DNA of 64,000 bases from JAYYZW01 sp965217605 (lineage in GTDB: Bacteria; Pseudomonadota; Gammaproteobacteria; Ga0077536), in assembly GCA_965217605.1 (NCBI GenBank), contig CBDCJB010000014.1, positions 140,270 to 204,269 on the forward strand, written 5' to 3'. The notes below the pieces were generated by a model, which saw nothing but the letters and a program-made list of their open reading frames with translations, did no database searches and had not been told where the DNA came from. Each line of letters opens with the position of its first letter. Within the stretch, counting starts at the first letter, position 1. Below are positions 23,718 to 32,801 of this stretch, piece after piece. A program made the translations under genes and the position numbers.

Positions 23718-24667
23718 GATTTCGCGTCCGTTTTTGTCATCGCAACGGATATTGCACCCGCGCTCGGCATACCCGCCCGGGCACCCGCTGCCGTAACCGA
23801 CAACGACGCCGCGACGACAGCCGTACTCACGGCCGCGTTCAGTGGATCTCCAGCGGCTAGATGGGCAGCGAGAACGCCATTGAATGTGTCACCGGCGCCG
23901 GTCGTGTCAACGACGTCCGCTATTTCATGGGCAGGGAACCGATTGACGTCGCCTTCAGGCAGTCGTACAGCGCAACCCGAACCACCCAGGGTCACTATCA
24001 CCGTGGCGTGGCTGCGATTACCAAGGCGTTCGATGCCGGCCTCGATCGCTTCTTCGCCAGGCGCTGACTTATTGCCGAGGTCCCGCGTCAATTCCTTGAG
24101 CTCAATTTCGTTGGGCGTAAGGATGGGACTGTGCGCTAACAGGTCGGTAAGCCCGGCTATCACCGGTGCGGGATTCAACAGGCATTGCACGTGAGCCGCC
24201 GCGGCTGCCTGAACCGCTGTCGCAACTGCATCAAATGGAATTTCCGTGCTGACGAGAACGACGTCGGCGGCGGGTAGCGCATCAGCGAAAGCGGTACGGA
24301 CGTGCAGCGGCGACACGGCGCCGTTCGCGCCGGGCCCTATGACGATCTGATTTTCACCGCGTGCGTCGACCACGATTAAAGCGGCCCCGGTGGGTTCGCT
24401 ATCAAGCACCACGACCCCGGTAGTGTCGACACCGTCGGTCCGGAGCTCGGCGAGCGCATGCTCGCCTGCTTCATCGGCGCCGACCGCTCCGACTAGAACG
24501 ACGTTGGCGCCGGCACGCGCAGCGGCCACGGCTGCGTTCGCGCCCTTACCACCGCCAAAGGTCTGCAAGCCGCCGCCCACCACCGTCTCGCCGGGTGCCG
24601 GGAGATGCGCCGCGTTGATCACCAAATCGGTGTTGACCGCTCCAACGACAACGACGCGCCCAACCAT
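23714..24667 (-). CDS. rbsK: Ribokinase (PfkB family)
   Basis: A 317-residue PfkB-type carbohydrate kinase. The N-terminal signature VVVGAVNTDLVINAAHLPAPGETVVGG and GGGKGANAAVAAARAG, and the C-terminal DTTGAGDTFNGVLAAHLA with the catalytic Asp, match ribokinases best. It phosphorylates ribose or a related pentose/nucleoside at the 5' position. The gene is preceded by a decayed LacI-type regulator, a common partner of ribokinase, and followed by a HAD phosphatase. Related PfkB substrates cannot be excluded. Confidence 0.88.
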   Translation of the reverse strand: MVGRVVVVGAVNTDLVINAAHLPAPGETVVGGGLQTFGGGKGANAAVAAARAGANVVLVGAVGADEAGEHALAELRTDGVDTTGVVVLDSEPTGAALIVVDARGENQIVIGPGANGAVSPLHVRTAFADALPAADVVLVSTEIPFDAVATAVQAAAAAHVQCLLNPAPVIAGLTDLLAHSPILTPNEIELKELTRDLGNKSAPGEEAIEAGIERLGNRSHATVIVTLGGSGCAVRLPEGDVNRFPAHEIADVVDTTGAGDTFNGVLAAHLAAGDPLNAAVSTAVVAASLSVTAAGARAGMPSAGAISVAMTKTDAKS

Positions 24668-24671
24668 CCCG

Positions 24672-24989
24672 TTACCTCTGGGCGGGCGGCGCGGTAGATT
24701 CTCGAACCTTTACTTCGACGGGATAAGGCTCGGGTAAGTCCGGATCGGTTTCGCACAGGATGCGGTCGATCAGGAGCTCCGCAGTCCACAGGCCGGTCGG
24801 GCCCGTTATGCAGGCGAATCGCTCATGCCTGAGTTGCACCACGTGCGTAACGACCTCACGGGCGCCGCGTCGACTATCTGCAACGACCGCCGGTAGGTCG
24901 ATACCGGGAACCCGCTCGTCAACGAGAACCACTGGACCGGGCGACTGCAGTTCAATCAACGAGGCTGGTGATCCCTGAAAGCTGGTGCG
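24672..24989 (-). pseudogene. LacI-family regulator remnant with internal deletion
   Basis: The reading frame contains the middle of a LacI effector domain (GPVVLVDERVPGIDLPAVVADSRRGAREVVTHVVQLRHERFACITGP) and then jumps directly to the extreme C-terminus (LWTAELLIDRILCETDPDLPEPYPVEVKVRES). About 80-100 residues between them and the whole N-terminal helix-turn-helix are missing. A REP repeat pair sits at the broken 5' side. It would have regulated the adjacent ribokinase gene (RbsR-like); now it cannot bind DNA. Confidence 0.7.
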
Positions 24990-25013
24990 GGACAGCGCAC
25001 TAGACTACCTTGC

Positions 25014-25092
25014 TGATCCCGGATTCCGCTACGCTCCATCCAGGCTACGCCGAGACCGTAGCTCGGATGGAGCGTAGCGGAATCCGGGATCA
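25014..25092. repeat. REP palindrome pair, head-to-head
   Basis: TGATCCCGGATTCCGCTACG at one end and its complement at the other form a near-perfect palindrome with a seven-base centre (CCGAGAC). Same family as 6773-6861. It lies between the LacI remnant and the amidotransferase-like gene. Confidence 0.85.
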
Positions 25093-25099
25093 TTTTGCG

Positions 25100-25867
25100 T
25101 CACCCACCCGCAGCCCACGACACGATCGACGACCAAAGCTTCGCGTAATGCGGCCAAGACATGAATTCGCCGGGCGCCCAATGGGGTGCAACGTCCGACA
25201 TAAAGGCCACGCTACGACCGTTACCGACGGTGTCGGCGACGAGCAGAGGATCGCCATCGTATTCTGCGATCACGGTAGCCCCCGGCTTTGCCTTGACCTC
25301 GTTGTAACCGAGCAGGATCGGCCAGTCGGCCGGTGTACCGCCGAGCGCAGGGTGGTCGGGGTTCGGAAACGTCGCAACCAAACCCTCCGGGACTTCGACC
25401 CGATCATCACGGTCGAGCATGGTCACCGGTAAGGTCGAGCTCAGTGGACTCGCCTGATACCGCGCGCGCCCGTCGATGCCGGAGAAGGACATATACCCGC
25501 CGACCATCAATAGACCACCGCCACCTTCGACGTACTCGCCGAGCAGGACGAGTCGGTTCACGGTGCGTTCTGACCGCAGCCAGGTCTCGTCACAGAGTAA
25601 AAAAGAATTCGATCCGATGTCACTCAGGATCACAACATCGAAGGGATCGAGATCCGCGCGCGTGGTGGGGAAGCGTTGAGATATTTCGTGTGCCCGTATG
25701 TAGGTCACGTCGTAGCCCGCATCGTCCATGGCGGCGAGGAACACTCCGGCACCTTCTTCGTACTCCGTAGTCTGGAAGTGGTCGAAGCCCTTCATGTGAA
25801 TGGTGTGCTTGATCCACGATTCGCCAACCATTAAGACGCTGAGCGCCGCGCGCTTGTTCGAATCCAT
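25100..25867 (-). CDS. Glutamine amidotransferase-like protein (DUF1355 type)
   Basis: A 255-residue protein starting MDSNKRAALSVLMVGESWIKHTIHMKGFDHFQTTEYEEG. It matches the family of putative cytoplasmic glutamine amidotransferases with a class I GATase-like fold: FDVVILSDIGSNSFLL, VEGGGGLLMVGGYMSFSG, NPDHPALGGTPADWPILLGYN and GRSVAFMSDVAPHWAPGEFMSWPHYAKLW. The nucleophilic Cys usual in active amidotransferases is replaced here (MVGGYMSF), so hydrolysis of glutamine is doubtful. It lies 15 bases after the PPOX gene and is likely part of the same operon. Confidence 0.75.
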   Translation of the reverse strand: MDSNKRAALSVLMVGESWIKHTIHMKGFDHFQTTEYEEGAGVFLAAMDDAGYDVTYIRAHEISQRFPTTRADLDPFDVVILSDIGSNSFLLCDETWLRSERTVNRLVLLGEYVEGGGGLLMVGGYMSFSGIDGRARYQASPLSSTLPVTMLDRDDRVEVPEGLVATFPNPDHPALGGTPADWPILLGYNEVKAKPGATVIAEYDGDPLLVADTVGNGRSVAFMSDVAPHWAPGEFMSWPHYAKLWSSIVSWAAGG

Positions 25868-25882
25868 CGTGTCATGCCTCCA

Positions 25883-26404
25883 CTACAGCAGCCGGTCGGT
25901 TACGAATGGCGGAAGAACGCGAGCCTCGGGCACTTGCGGGAGCGCGACTTCGCGCATGTCCCACCCGATCATATTGTCCAGGATCAACTCGAACACCTGG
26001 CGACCGGCGGCAACACCGAAATTAAAGTAACTCTCGGCATACGGATGGCCGACGTAGAAATATTTTTCGAACAAAAGCTGGTCAACCTTCGCCAGAAGAT
26101 CCGTGTCGGTAAGCTTCGACATTGAACCGTGGATTCTTACGCCATGCACGGTGGCGTATTCCTCGCTGGAGTCGACCAGTGCACTGAACGCGCGTCCAGC
26201 CGCAACATTATCCTTGTGCCGGGCACCGGCATCGATCGGAATAAATATCCGTTTCTCGTGCACGACGTACCAAAGCGGAGACAGATAAATCGTGCCGTCT
26301 TCGTTCGTAGTGGCGACGCGGATCGTTTTTTGTCGTAACAGATAGGCCCAGCGTTTATCGCCGCGCAGGGGCATGAATGTGCTAGCAGTTGGTTGATTAC
26401 TCAT
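25883..26404 (-). CDS. Pyridoxamine 5'-phosphate oxidase-like flavin-binding protein
   Basis: A 173-residue single-domain split-barrel protein. KTIRVATTNEDGTIYLSPLWYVVHEKRIFIPIDAGARHKDNVAAGRAFSALVDS is the typical PPOX/nitroreductase-like FMN or F420-binding pattern. The start at 26404 has an AGGAC ribosome site; the longer frame to 26467 overlaps the cupin gene. The gene starts eight bases after the cupin stop. Its reaction is unknown. Confidence 0.78.
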   Translation of the reverse strand: MSNQPTASTFMPLRGDKRWAYLLRQKTIRVATTNEDGTIYLSPLWYVVHEKRIFIPIDAGARHKDNVAAGRAFSALVDSSEEYATVHGVRIHGSMSKLTDTDLLAKVDQLLFEKYFYVGHPYAESYFNFGVAAGRQVFELILDNMIGWDMREVALPQVPEARVLPPFVTDRLL

Positions 26405-26411
26405 GGTGTCC

Positions 26412-26867
26412 TCACTTCCGCATCGCCTTGAGCTCTGCGCTGAATTCCGGCACTTCGACCAGGCCATAGCGCGGCGATGGGCCGCTGGACCAGAAGAACG
26501 TGGTTTTTTGACCCGTTGCCTCGAGGGTGTACTTATAACCGCCGGGCACGTAGATGTGCTCGCCGGGTCCGGCCTCGAGATAGATCACGCGCCCGTCGGC
26601 GTCTTCGACTTTCAGCCGGATCTTGCCTTCGAGAACGTAATGGGTCTCATCGAAATTCGTTTGATCCCAGTGATAGTCGTCGTGGTCGGGTTCCTGGTAG
26701 CAATAGCCCTGGCGGAAGTGACGCGCGTCGTCGGCTTCTTGCGAAAGGAAAATCGACGTCCCGATACCCTTCGCGAATGGCAACCTTGGCATCGCATTGA
26801 TTTCTTCGGCGGTAATGACTCTTGGGTAGCGTCGTGCGCCCTCGGCCTCTGGGTCGTAGTCCGTCAT
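26412..26867 (-). CDS. Cupin-domain protein
   Basis: A 151-residue single cupin. The first motif is DDYHWDQTNFDETHYVLEGKIRLKV and the second is PGEHIYVPGGYKYTLEAT, with His and Glu placed as metal ligands though the first motif is shorter than the classical one. Possible roles are a small dioxygenase, isomerase or ligand-binding protein. First gene of the cupin-PPOX-amidotransferase-like operon. Confidence 0.78.
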   Translation of the reverse strand: MTDYDPEAEGARRYPRVITAEEINAMPRLPFAKGIGTSIFLSQEADDARHFRQGYCYQEPDHDDYHWDQTNFDETHYVLEGKIRLKVEDADGRVIYLEAGPGEHIYVPGGYKYTLEATGQKTTFFWSSGPSPRYGLVEVPEFSAELKAMRK

Positions 26868-27285
26868 GGCGTTCTCTCCGATTTATGATTCGTTAGCGCT
26901 ATCGTGCCCTCGCGGCGCGGAAGCCGGCGCCTGATCGTTGGCCGGAGCGCATGAATGGAGCACTAGATTCGTTTCTAATTTATTTCACGGCCCATGGCCG
27001 GTCAAGATGAATGCCCATGCATTGCGCGGCGCGCGACCAGCGCCAAGAGAGCGGACAATCTCGCCGAAGGTGTCCCTTTTAGGCCCACGTCCGGTTAACG
27101 AAAATGTATCCGCAACGTGTTGAAAAATTTGCAATATGACAGCGGGCGTAAACATCGTGGTGTGGCCCGCGATTCAGCCTGCGCTAGAGCCAAGGCGGCA
27201 CGGGTGCTATCTACTCGAAGATCTGGTGTAGTAGTTTGTTCCCGACGGTGGGAACGTTTATACGATGATCGGCTTCGATGTTGTC
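26868..27285. other. Intergenic stretch between the cupin operon and prs
   Basis: No convincing gene. The open frame continuing upstream of prs is not conserved-looking. It holds divergent promoters for the cupin operon and prs. Confidence 0.4.
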
Positions 27286-27317
27286 TCCGGATGCCGCTGC
27301 GCTTCATCCAGGCTCGT
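27286..27317. repeat. Degenerate single REP unit
   Basis: CTCCGGATGCCGCTGCGCTT followed by CATCCAGGCTCG matches the REP family with several changes. It lies immediately before the prs start. Confidence 0.55.
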
Positions 27318-27320
27318 TTA

Positions 27321-28277
27321 ATGTACGACGATTCGACAATGATGCTGTTCGCCGGCAACTCCAACCCGGCGTTGGCGCACGCGGTTGCGCGGCATCTGCA
27401 AGTCGGTCTCGGCAAGGCCACGGTCAGCCGCTTCAGCGACGGTGAGATCAATGTCGAAATCGAGGAAAGCGTTCGCGAGCGCGACGTCTTCACGTTGCAG
27501 TCGATCTGCCAACCCACGAACGATAACCTGATCGAGATGCTGGTCTTGATCGACGCCTTGCGCCGGGCGTCGGCGGCGAACATCACAGCGGTCATCCCTT
27601 ATCTCGGCTACGCGCGCCAGGACCGGCGCACGCGTTCGGCCCGCGTGCCGATCACGGCCAAAGTCGTTGCCAATATGATCGCGAACGTGGGTACCGACCG
27701 TGTACTGACCCTGGATCTGCACGCCGAGCAAATCCAGGGCTTTTTTGATATCCCGATGGATAATATTTACGCCTCGCCGGTTCTGTTCGGTGACATCTGG
27801 AAGCACGAGTATCCCGATCTGATCGTCGTCTCGCCGGATATGGGGGGTGTCGTCCGGGCGCGCGCGGTGGCGCAGAACCTCGGCAACGCCGATCTTGCGA
27901 TTATCGACAAAAGGCGTCCGCGTGCGAACGAATCTCAGGTGATGAACATTATTGGTGACGTCGAGGGCCGCAGCTGCGTGATCGTCGACGACATCGTTGA
28001 TACCGCCGGGACGCTATGTAAGGCAGGCGCCGCCTTGAAGGACAACGGTGCAAAGCAAGTCGTTGCATACTGTACGCATCCAGTCCTGTCGGGGCCTGCG
28101 ATCGAGAACATCGCGCGCTCGCCGCTCGATGAACTGGTGGTTACCGACACCATTCCATTGTCTCAACCGGCACAAGCTTGCGAGACCATCCGCCAACTGA
28201 CCGTCGCCGAGTTGATCGGGGAGAGTATTATTCGCATCCATAGTGGCCAGTCGGTAAGTTCGATGTTCGTCGATTAA
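27321..28277 (+). CDS. prs: Ribose-phosphate pyrophosphokinase
   Basis: A 318-residue PRPP synthase, making phosphoribosyl pyrophosphate from ribose 5-phosphate and ATP for nucleotides, NAD, His and Trp. Motifs: LFAGNSNPALAHAVARHL at the start, RFSDGEINVEIEESVRERDVF, YLGYARQDRRTRSARVPITAK (ATP site), LDLHAEQIQGFFDIP, and the PRPP loop SCVIVDDIVDTAGTLCKAG. Starts at 27321 or 27339 are both possible; the longer frame to 27117 is not credible. Its product is the co-substrate of both phosphoribosyltransferases in the nitrile/pyridine cluster, though the gene is 11 kb away and housekeeping. Confidence 0.95.
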   Translation: MYDDSTMMLFAGNSNPALAHAVARHLQVGLGKATVSRFSDGEINVEIEESVRERDVFTLQSICQPTNDNLIEMLVLIDALRRASAANITAVIPYLGYARQDRRTRSARVPITAKVVANMIANVGTDRVLTLDLHAEQIQGFFDIPMDNIYASPVLFGDIWKHEYPDLIVVSPDMGGVVRARAVAQNLGNADLAIIDKRRPRANESQVMNIIGDVEGRSCVIVDDIVDTAGTLCKAGAALKDNGAKQVVAYCTHPVLSGPAIENIARSPLDELVVTDTIPLSQPAQACETIRQLTVAELIGESIIRIHSGQSVSSMFVD

Positions 28278-28339
28278 GCGCCCGCATTTCACTTGACGAA
28301 ACGTCTTGGTGTAATTGATCAACAACTGGAGTCTTACTC

Positions 28340-29570
28340 ATGCGATCAATGAAGGTCGGCCCTAATTACGCGATGGCTCTCTCCCTTTTGATGCTGGCTT
28401 GCGTGCCATTGACCGTGGCGGCTGCGGACGCGCCCGCGACGGGTGAAGAGTTGATGATTGCGGGCAGGCCCTATTCCCGTGACCCCGGGGCCGGAGCCCG
28501 GCACGTTCACCTGCCGGTGGGGCGACGAGACCGTCGAGTGGAAACCGAAACCCTGGCATCCCGCCGATTACAAGGAGATCGGACCGAACATCTATCGCCG
28601 CTGGGCGGAGTCCGGATTGCCGTACCCGTGGGAGGTCCCGCTCGCGGAACGTGTCGAGAACTTCTCCGGCGCTGAAGTGCACGATCGTTCCTACACCGCG
28701 CTGTACTTCAACGAGTTTGGAGAAAACTACGTAGCTGAGTGGAATATGGATTTGATGGACGCCGATGGTACCGAGCGCAACAAGTCGCTGTTTCAATGGA
28801 TGGTATCTTTCCGCATCAATCAGGATGGTCTTCCAAAGGGCATGATCGGCAAGGTCCGGGCCCGCTATATGTTCTCCTTCACCGCGCCGAACGACTTCCG
28901 CGGGCTCGGGATCACGACGACGCTTTACTATGGCGAGAAGTTCAACGACGAGTTCCTGTACCTGCCGGCGCAACGACGTACCCGCCGCCTGCCGATGGCC
29001 GCGCGACAGGACATCATTCCCGGCTCGATAGCCCATTGGGAGGATTTCCCGCAGACCAAGCCGTTCCCGGACATCGACTACAAACGCGTGGGGTACGAGC
29101 TTTACGCCGGCAAACCCGACGACGTTTTCGGATTCAGGAAAGGTGACGATCGAATCGAAGGCGAGATCGTCAACATCGGGATAGACGGCGTCTGCGAGCC
29201 GTCCTACGTCCTCGAGCTCGTCCCCCAGAAAAAGGGTTACTGGTACGCCAGGCAGCGCCGCGTCATCGGCATTCTGACCGGCAGCAGTTGGTGGGAGGAA
29301 GCTTACAACTCAAAAGGTGAGGTCATGCGTGAACGGGTCAACCGCCGCTCGATCGCCTACGCCGATCCGCGTCTTCAGAACCAGTACGAGGGGCTTGAAC
29401 CCTGGCAATTGGTGTGGGGCGGCGAGCATTTCTACGAGCCTCTGACCGGCTTTCGGATGTCCTGGTACATGAAGGAGTTCTACATCAACCTGGAGTCGAT
29501 GCCGCGAGATCTGGTGGGCGTCGATAACCTCAGCAAAGAGCCGGTCCGCAAGATTCTGTTCTGGGAGTAG
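28340..29570 (+). pseudogene. Second DUF1329 gene, single-base frameshift
   Basis: The signal peptide (MALSLLMLACVPLTVAAA) and EELMIAGRPY are in one frame. The rest (TPGPEPGTFTCRWGDETVEWKPKPWHPADYKEIGPN... to LSKEPVRKILFWE) is in the next. Comparison with the intact paralogue at 21482-22783 places a one-base loss near 28475-28482. Over the mature part the two proteins are highly similar. Unlike the first copy, it has no exporter or DUF1302 partner and is followed by IS1380. Sequencing error at this one base is the main alternative. Confidence 0.82.
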
Positions 29571-29645
29571 AAGTGATTGAACCGGCGCCGTTCATGCGCG
29601 CACTCACCTGTGTTGGCATGCGCGCGGCTAGCCCGGATATTTCAT

Positions 29646-29668
29646 AAAAAAAGAGGGCAAGCCCTTTC
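29646..29668 (-). terminator. Terminator-like hairpin at the IS1380 left end
   Basis: On the minus strand, AAAGGGCTTGCCCTCTTTTTTT forms a short GC stem followed by a T-run. It could stop transcription leaving the element leftwards. Repeated in copy 2. Confidence 0.45.
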
Positions 29669-29718
29669 TAATCCGTTATAATTCAGTTAGTTAGGCTGAA
29701 AACGGAAAGGACTCGCCC

Positions 29719-31032
29719 GTGACAGAATGTACCCAGACTGCGCTGCAATTTCCAGGCTTTTCTCGCCGCAAGATCGACGTCTCATTCAACGGCGGTGACA
29801 TCACGTCCAACGGTGGGGTGCAGTTGCTGCGCTTGGCCGATGAACGGACCGGGTTGATCAAGGCCGCGGCACGGGCCATTGGGGATTCTCGCCGGACAAA
29901 GAGCTGCACCCACGATCTGGAGTCGCTGGTCCGACAGCGGGTCTATGGCATTTCCCTGGGCTATGAGGACCTCAACGACCACGAGGCATTGCGCGCGGAC
30001 TTGGCTCTGCAGACGGCGCTTTCCCGGGATGAGTCGCTGGCGAGCCCGTCGACGTTGTGCCGACTGGAGAACCGCGCGAACCGCAACACCGCGGTGGCCC
30101 TGCACAAGGTACTCATTGATAACTTTATCGCCTCTTACAAACAAGCGCCCCGACGACTGATACTCGATGTGGATGCCACCGACGATCGGGTGCATGGTGA
30201 TCAAGAGGGCCGCTTCTTCCACGGCTACTACGACCACTACTGCTTTCTGCCCTTGTACGTGTTCTGTGGCGATCAACTGTGGGTCAGTTATCTGCGTTCG
30301 AGCAGGATCGACGGCGCAAAACACAGTTGGGCGATCTTGGCGCTGTTGATCAAACGGTTGCGCCAGGCGTGGCCGAAGGTCGAGATCCTGGTGCGCGCCG
30401 ATTCCGGCTTTTGCCGCTGGCGGATGCTGCGCTGGTTCGATCGCCACGGCGTGGATTACGTCATTGGTATCGCGAAAAACCCGCGTTTGCACGATCAATC
30501 GTTAGCGTTGCGCACGTTGGCTCAGTGGCGGTATTGGATGATGGGTGAGAAGCAGCGCCTGTTCAGCGAGGTCCGTTACGCCGCACAGACTTGGGATACC
30601 CCGCGACGGGTGATCGTCAAGGCCGAGCACAGCGCCCGCGGCAGCAATCCCCGCTTCGTGGTGACCAACCTCACCGGCAATGCCCAACGCATCTACGACC
30701 GCATCTACTGCGCCCGCGGCGAGATGGAGAACCGGATCAAGGAGCAGCAGTTGGGCCTGTTTGCCGATCGCACCAGTTGCCACACCTGGTGGGCCAATCA
30801 GTTCCGGCTGTTGCTCTCAAGCTTGGCTTACACGCTGTTGGAGACGATCCGCCGGGTGGCACTACACGGAACGGCACTGGCTCGCGCGCAATGCGGCACG
30901 CTGCGCCTGAAACTATTACGCATCGGCGCCATCGTCTTGCGCAATACCAGGCGCATCCGACTGTTGCTCTCCAGTGCTTACCCCAATCGAGAACTGTTCT
31001 GCCTGGTGGCCGCTCGCCTCAAACCGGGATAG
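29719..31032 (+). CDS. IS1380-family transposase
   Basis: A 437-residue DDE transposase with GTG start after a GGAAAGGA site. The family core is seen in FNGGDITSNGGVQLLRLADERTGL, LILDVDATDDRVHGDQEGRFFHGYYDHYCFLPLYVF (first Asp), EILVRADSGFCRWRMLRWFDRHGVDYVIGIAKN (second Asp) and YCARGEMENRIKEQQLGLFADRTSCHTWWANQFRLLL (Glu). It appears intact and probably supplied the other copies in this window. Confidence 0.95.
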   Translation: MTECTQTALQFPGFSRRKIDVSFNGGDITSNGGVQLLRLADERTGLIKAAARAIGDSRRTKSCTHDLESLVRQRVYGISLGYEDLNDHEALRADLALQTALSRDESLASPSTLCRLENRANRNTAVALHKVLIDNFIASYKQAPRRLILDVDATDDRVHGDQEGRFFHGYYDHYCFLPLYVFCGDQLWVSYLRSSRIDGAKHSWAILALLIKRLRQAWPKVEILVRADSGFCRWRMLRWFDRHGVDYVIGIAKNPRLHDQSLALRTLAQWRYWMMGEKQRLFSEVRYAAQTWDTPRRVIVKAEHSARGSNPRFVVTNLTGNAQRIYDRIYCARGEMENRIKEQQLGLFADRTSCHTWWANQFRLLLSSLAYTLLETIRRVALHGTALARAQCGTLRLKLLRIGAIVLRNTRRIRLLLSSAYPNRELFCLVAARLKPG

Positions 31033-31386
31033 TCGTCCCAACGCCAGTCGCCTCGTGTTCGATTCCTTGTGAGTCGGGGTGTCGCTCGCCTCCGAAACGA
31101 CTCGTGCATCGCAATCGGCGATAAATCCACCGGTGGCGCGCCGAAACGTCGCGCTCAAGCGCCGCTTCGTGCCACCACCAACGAATTCCGACCCATGATC
31201 GACCAACTCCACGCCCAATCTCACTGCTCATGCAATATCCGGGCTAGGAGGGCTTCGACTGGCGTCCTTCAATGACCACTAATGGTGTTCAGTCATCCAC
31301 GTGGTCGTTTACAAGGGGAATTATACGATTCGCTTGACAGACGATGTGTCTGGCAGTAATATTATCTCCATCTTCAGGAGGTAGTC

Positions 31387-32361
31387 ATGGCCAAGCACAA
31401 GGCACCTGGTAAGAGTTTCCGCAGCGGATTGAGTCTGATTCAGATCATGGATCTGTTACCTAATGATGCGGCTGCAACGAAGTGGTTTGAATCTGTGATG
31501 TGGCCCGCTGGCCGGTGCTGCGCGAAGTGCGGCGCGACGAAGACTCGCGAAGTCCCGAACGCCAAGCCGATGCCCTACTGGTGCCCGGATTGCCGCAGCT
31601 ATTTCAGCGTTCGCACGGGCACGGCGCTCCAGCGTTCAAAGGTGCCGCTTCGCAAGTGGGCCATCGCTATCTACCTTGAGCTAACAAGCCTCAAGAGCAT
31701 ATCGAGCATGAAGCTGCACCGGGATATCGAAGTCACCCAATCTACGGCGTGGTTCATGCTCCATCGCATTCGTGAGACGTGGAATCTCGCGGGCGGCTTT
31801 GCTGGCCCCATCGAGGTCGATGAGACCTACGTAGGCGGCAAGCGCAAGAACATGCCGAAGGCAAAGCGGCTGCAATTGGAAGGGCGCGGGGCAATGGGGA
31901 AAACCGCCGTCGTCGGCATTAAGGACCGTGACACGAACAAAGTGGCGGCGCAGGTGGTCAAGCACGCCGATGCCGAGACCTTGCACGGGTTCATCGCCGA
32001 GCGCACCGAAGCGGACGCCAAGGTGTACTCCGACGATGCGCCCGTCTATGACAGCCTTCCTTTCGATCATGAGACGGTCAAGCACTCCATCGGAGAATAC
32101 GTGCGAGAACAAGCCCACACGAACGGTATAGAGTCTTTTTGGGCGATGCTCAAGCGTGCTCAAACAGGCACCTTCCACAAGATGAGCCCGAAGCACCTGG
32201 ACCGTTACGTTCGAGAATTCGCGGGCAAGCACAACATCCGTGAGCAAGACACCATCGACCAGATGTGCCATGTCGCCGCCGGGCTGGTTGGCAAGCGCCT
32301 CATGTATCGTCAGTTGGTGGCCGATAACGGCCTATCGAGCGGCGCGCCCGATGTAAACTAG
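31387..32361 (+). CDS. IS1595-family transposase
   Basis: A 324-residue ISXO2-like transposase. The N-terminal zinc ribbon is CCAKCGATKTREVP...YWCPDCRSYFSVRTGT. The DDE/N core starts at IEVDETYVGGKRKN, continues with YSDDAPVYDSLP, and ends at EQAHTNGIESFWAMLKR. A strong AGGAGGT ribosome site precedes the ATG. It is followed within the same element by a small passenger gene. The element ends could not be fixed by eye. Appears intact. Confidence 0.93.
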   Translation: MAKHKAPGKSFRSGLSLIQIMDLLPNDAAATKWFESVMWPAGRCCAKCGATKTREVPNAKPMPYWCPDCRSYFSVRTGTALQRSKVPLRKWAIAIYLELTSLKSISSMKLHRDIEVTQSTAWFMLHRIRETWNLAGGFAGPIEVDETYVGGKRKNMPKAKRLQLEGRGAMGKTAVVGIKDRDTNKVAAQVVKHADAETLHGFIAERTEADAKVYSDDAPVYDSLPFDHETVKHSIGEYVREQAHTNGIESFWAMLKRAQTGTFHKMSPKHLDRYVREFAGKHNIREQDTIDQMCHVAAGLVGKRLMYRQLVADNGLSSGAPDVN

Positions 32362-32513
32362 GCTCCAGACACGCGAAAGCCGAGATTAGTGCCTCGGCTT
32401 TCTGCCCGCCGAAAACTTCTGAGAATGAGGGTCTGGCGGAACACTGATCAGCTTGAGCATTCTGCTTTAGCTCAAGTCGGTGGTCAAGGCCCTCCATCAC
32501 AAGGAGGGTCAAG

Positions 32514-32801
32514 ATGACCAACTCTGAGATTACCTATACCGTCCTAAGCTACTGCCAGCACAGATCGCCAGTTACCATCTACGATCTGCTCGGCGAGTTC
32601 CCGCATATCGCTTTTGACCTGCTTGAGGAAGTCGTCTATGAAATGGCTAATGCAGGTCTACTTCGAACGACGGCGACGCGCAGCCTGCTCATGGACGGGG
32701 CGGTCTACGCCATCGAGCCCATCCGAGGCTTGACCTTCCTCGGGGAGCAATGGCTGGATCAGTTTTCCATTGTGGAGGACGACCCCTTGCTTGTTCACTG
32801 A
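32514..32801 (+). CDS. Small passenger protein of the IS1595 element
   Basis: A 95-residue protein (MTNSEITYTVLSYCQHRSPVTIYDLLGEFPHIAFDLLEEVVYEMANAGLLRTT) with a likely winged-helix-like alpha/beta pattern. It has its own ribosome site (AAGGAGGGTCAAG) 152 bases after the transposase. IS1595 elements often carry such passengers. The function is unknown. Confidence 0.55.
   Translation: MTNSEITYTVLSYCQHRSPVTIYDLLGEFPHIAFDLLEEVVYEMANAGLLRTTATRSLLMDGAVYAIEPIRGLTFLGEQWLDQFSIVEDDPLLVH

Larger units (their letters stand above)
29632..31243 (+). mobile_element. IS1380-family element, copy 1 (complete)
   Basis: Inverted ends CCCGGATAT and ATATCCGGG, flanked on both sides by CTAG (29628-29631 and 31244-31247), the 4-base target duplication. 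1612 bp with one transposase gene. Confidence 0.9.

Noticed and set aside
27117..27320. N-terminal extension of prs
   Set aside because: The extra 68 codons are unlike any PRPP synthase, contain the REP unit and have no ribosome site; the family N-terminus begins at or just after 27321.
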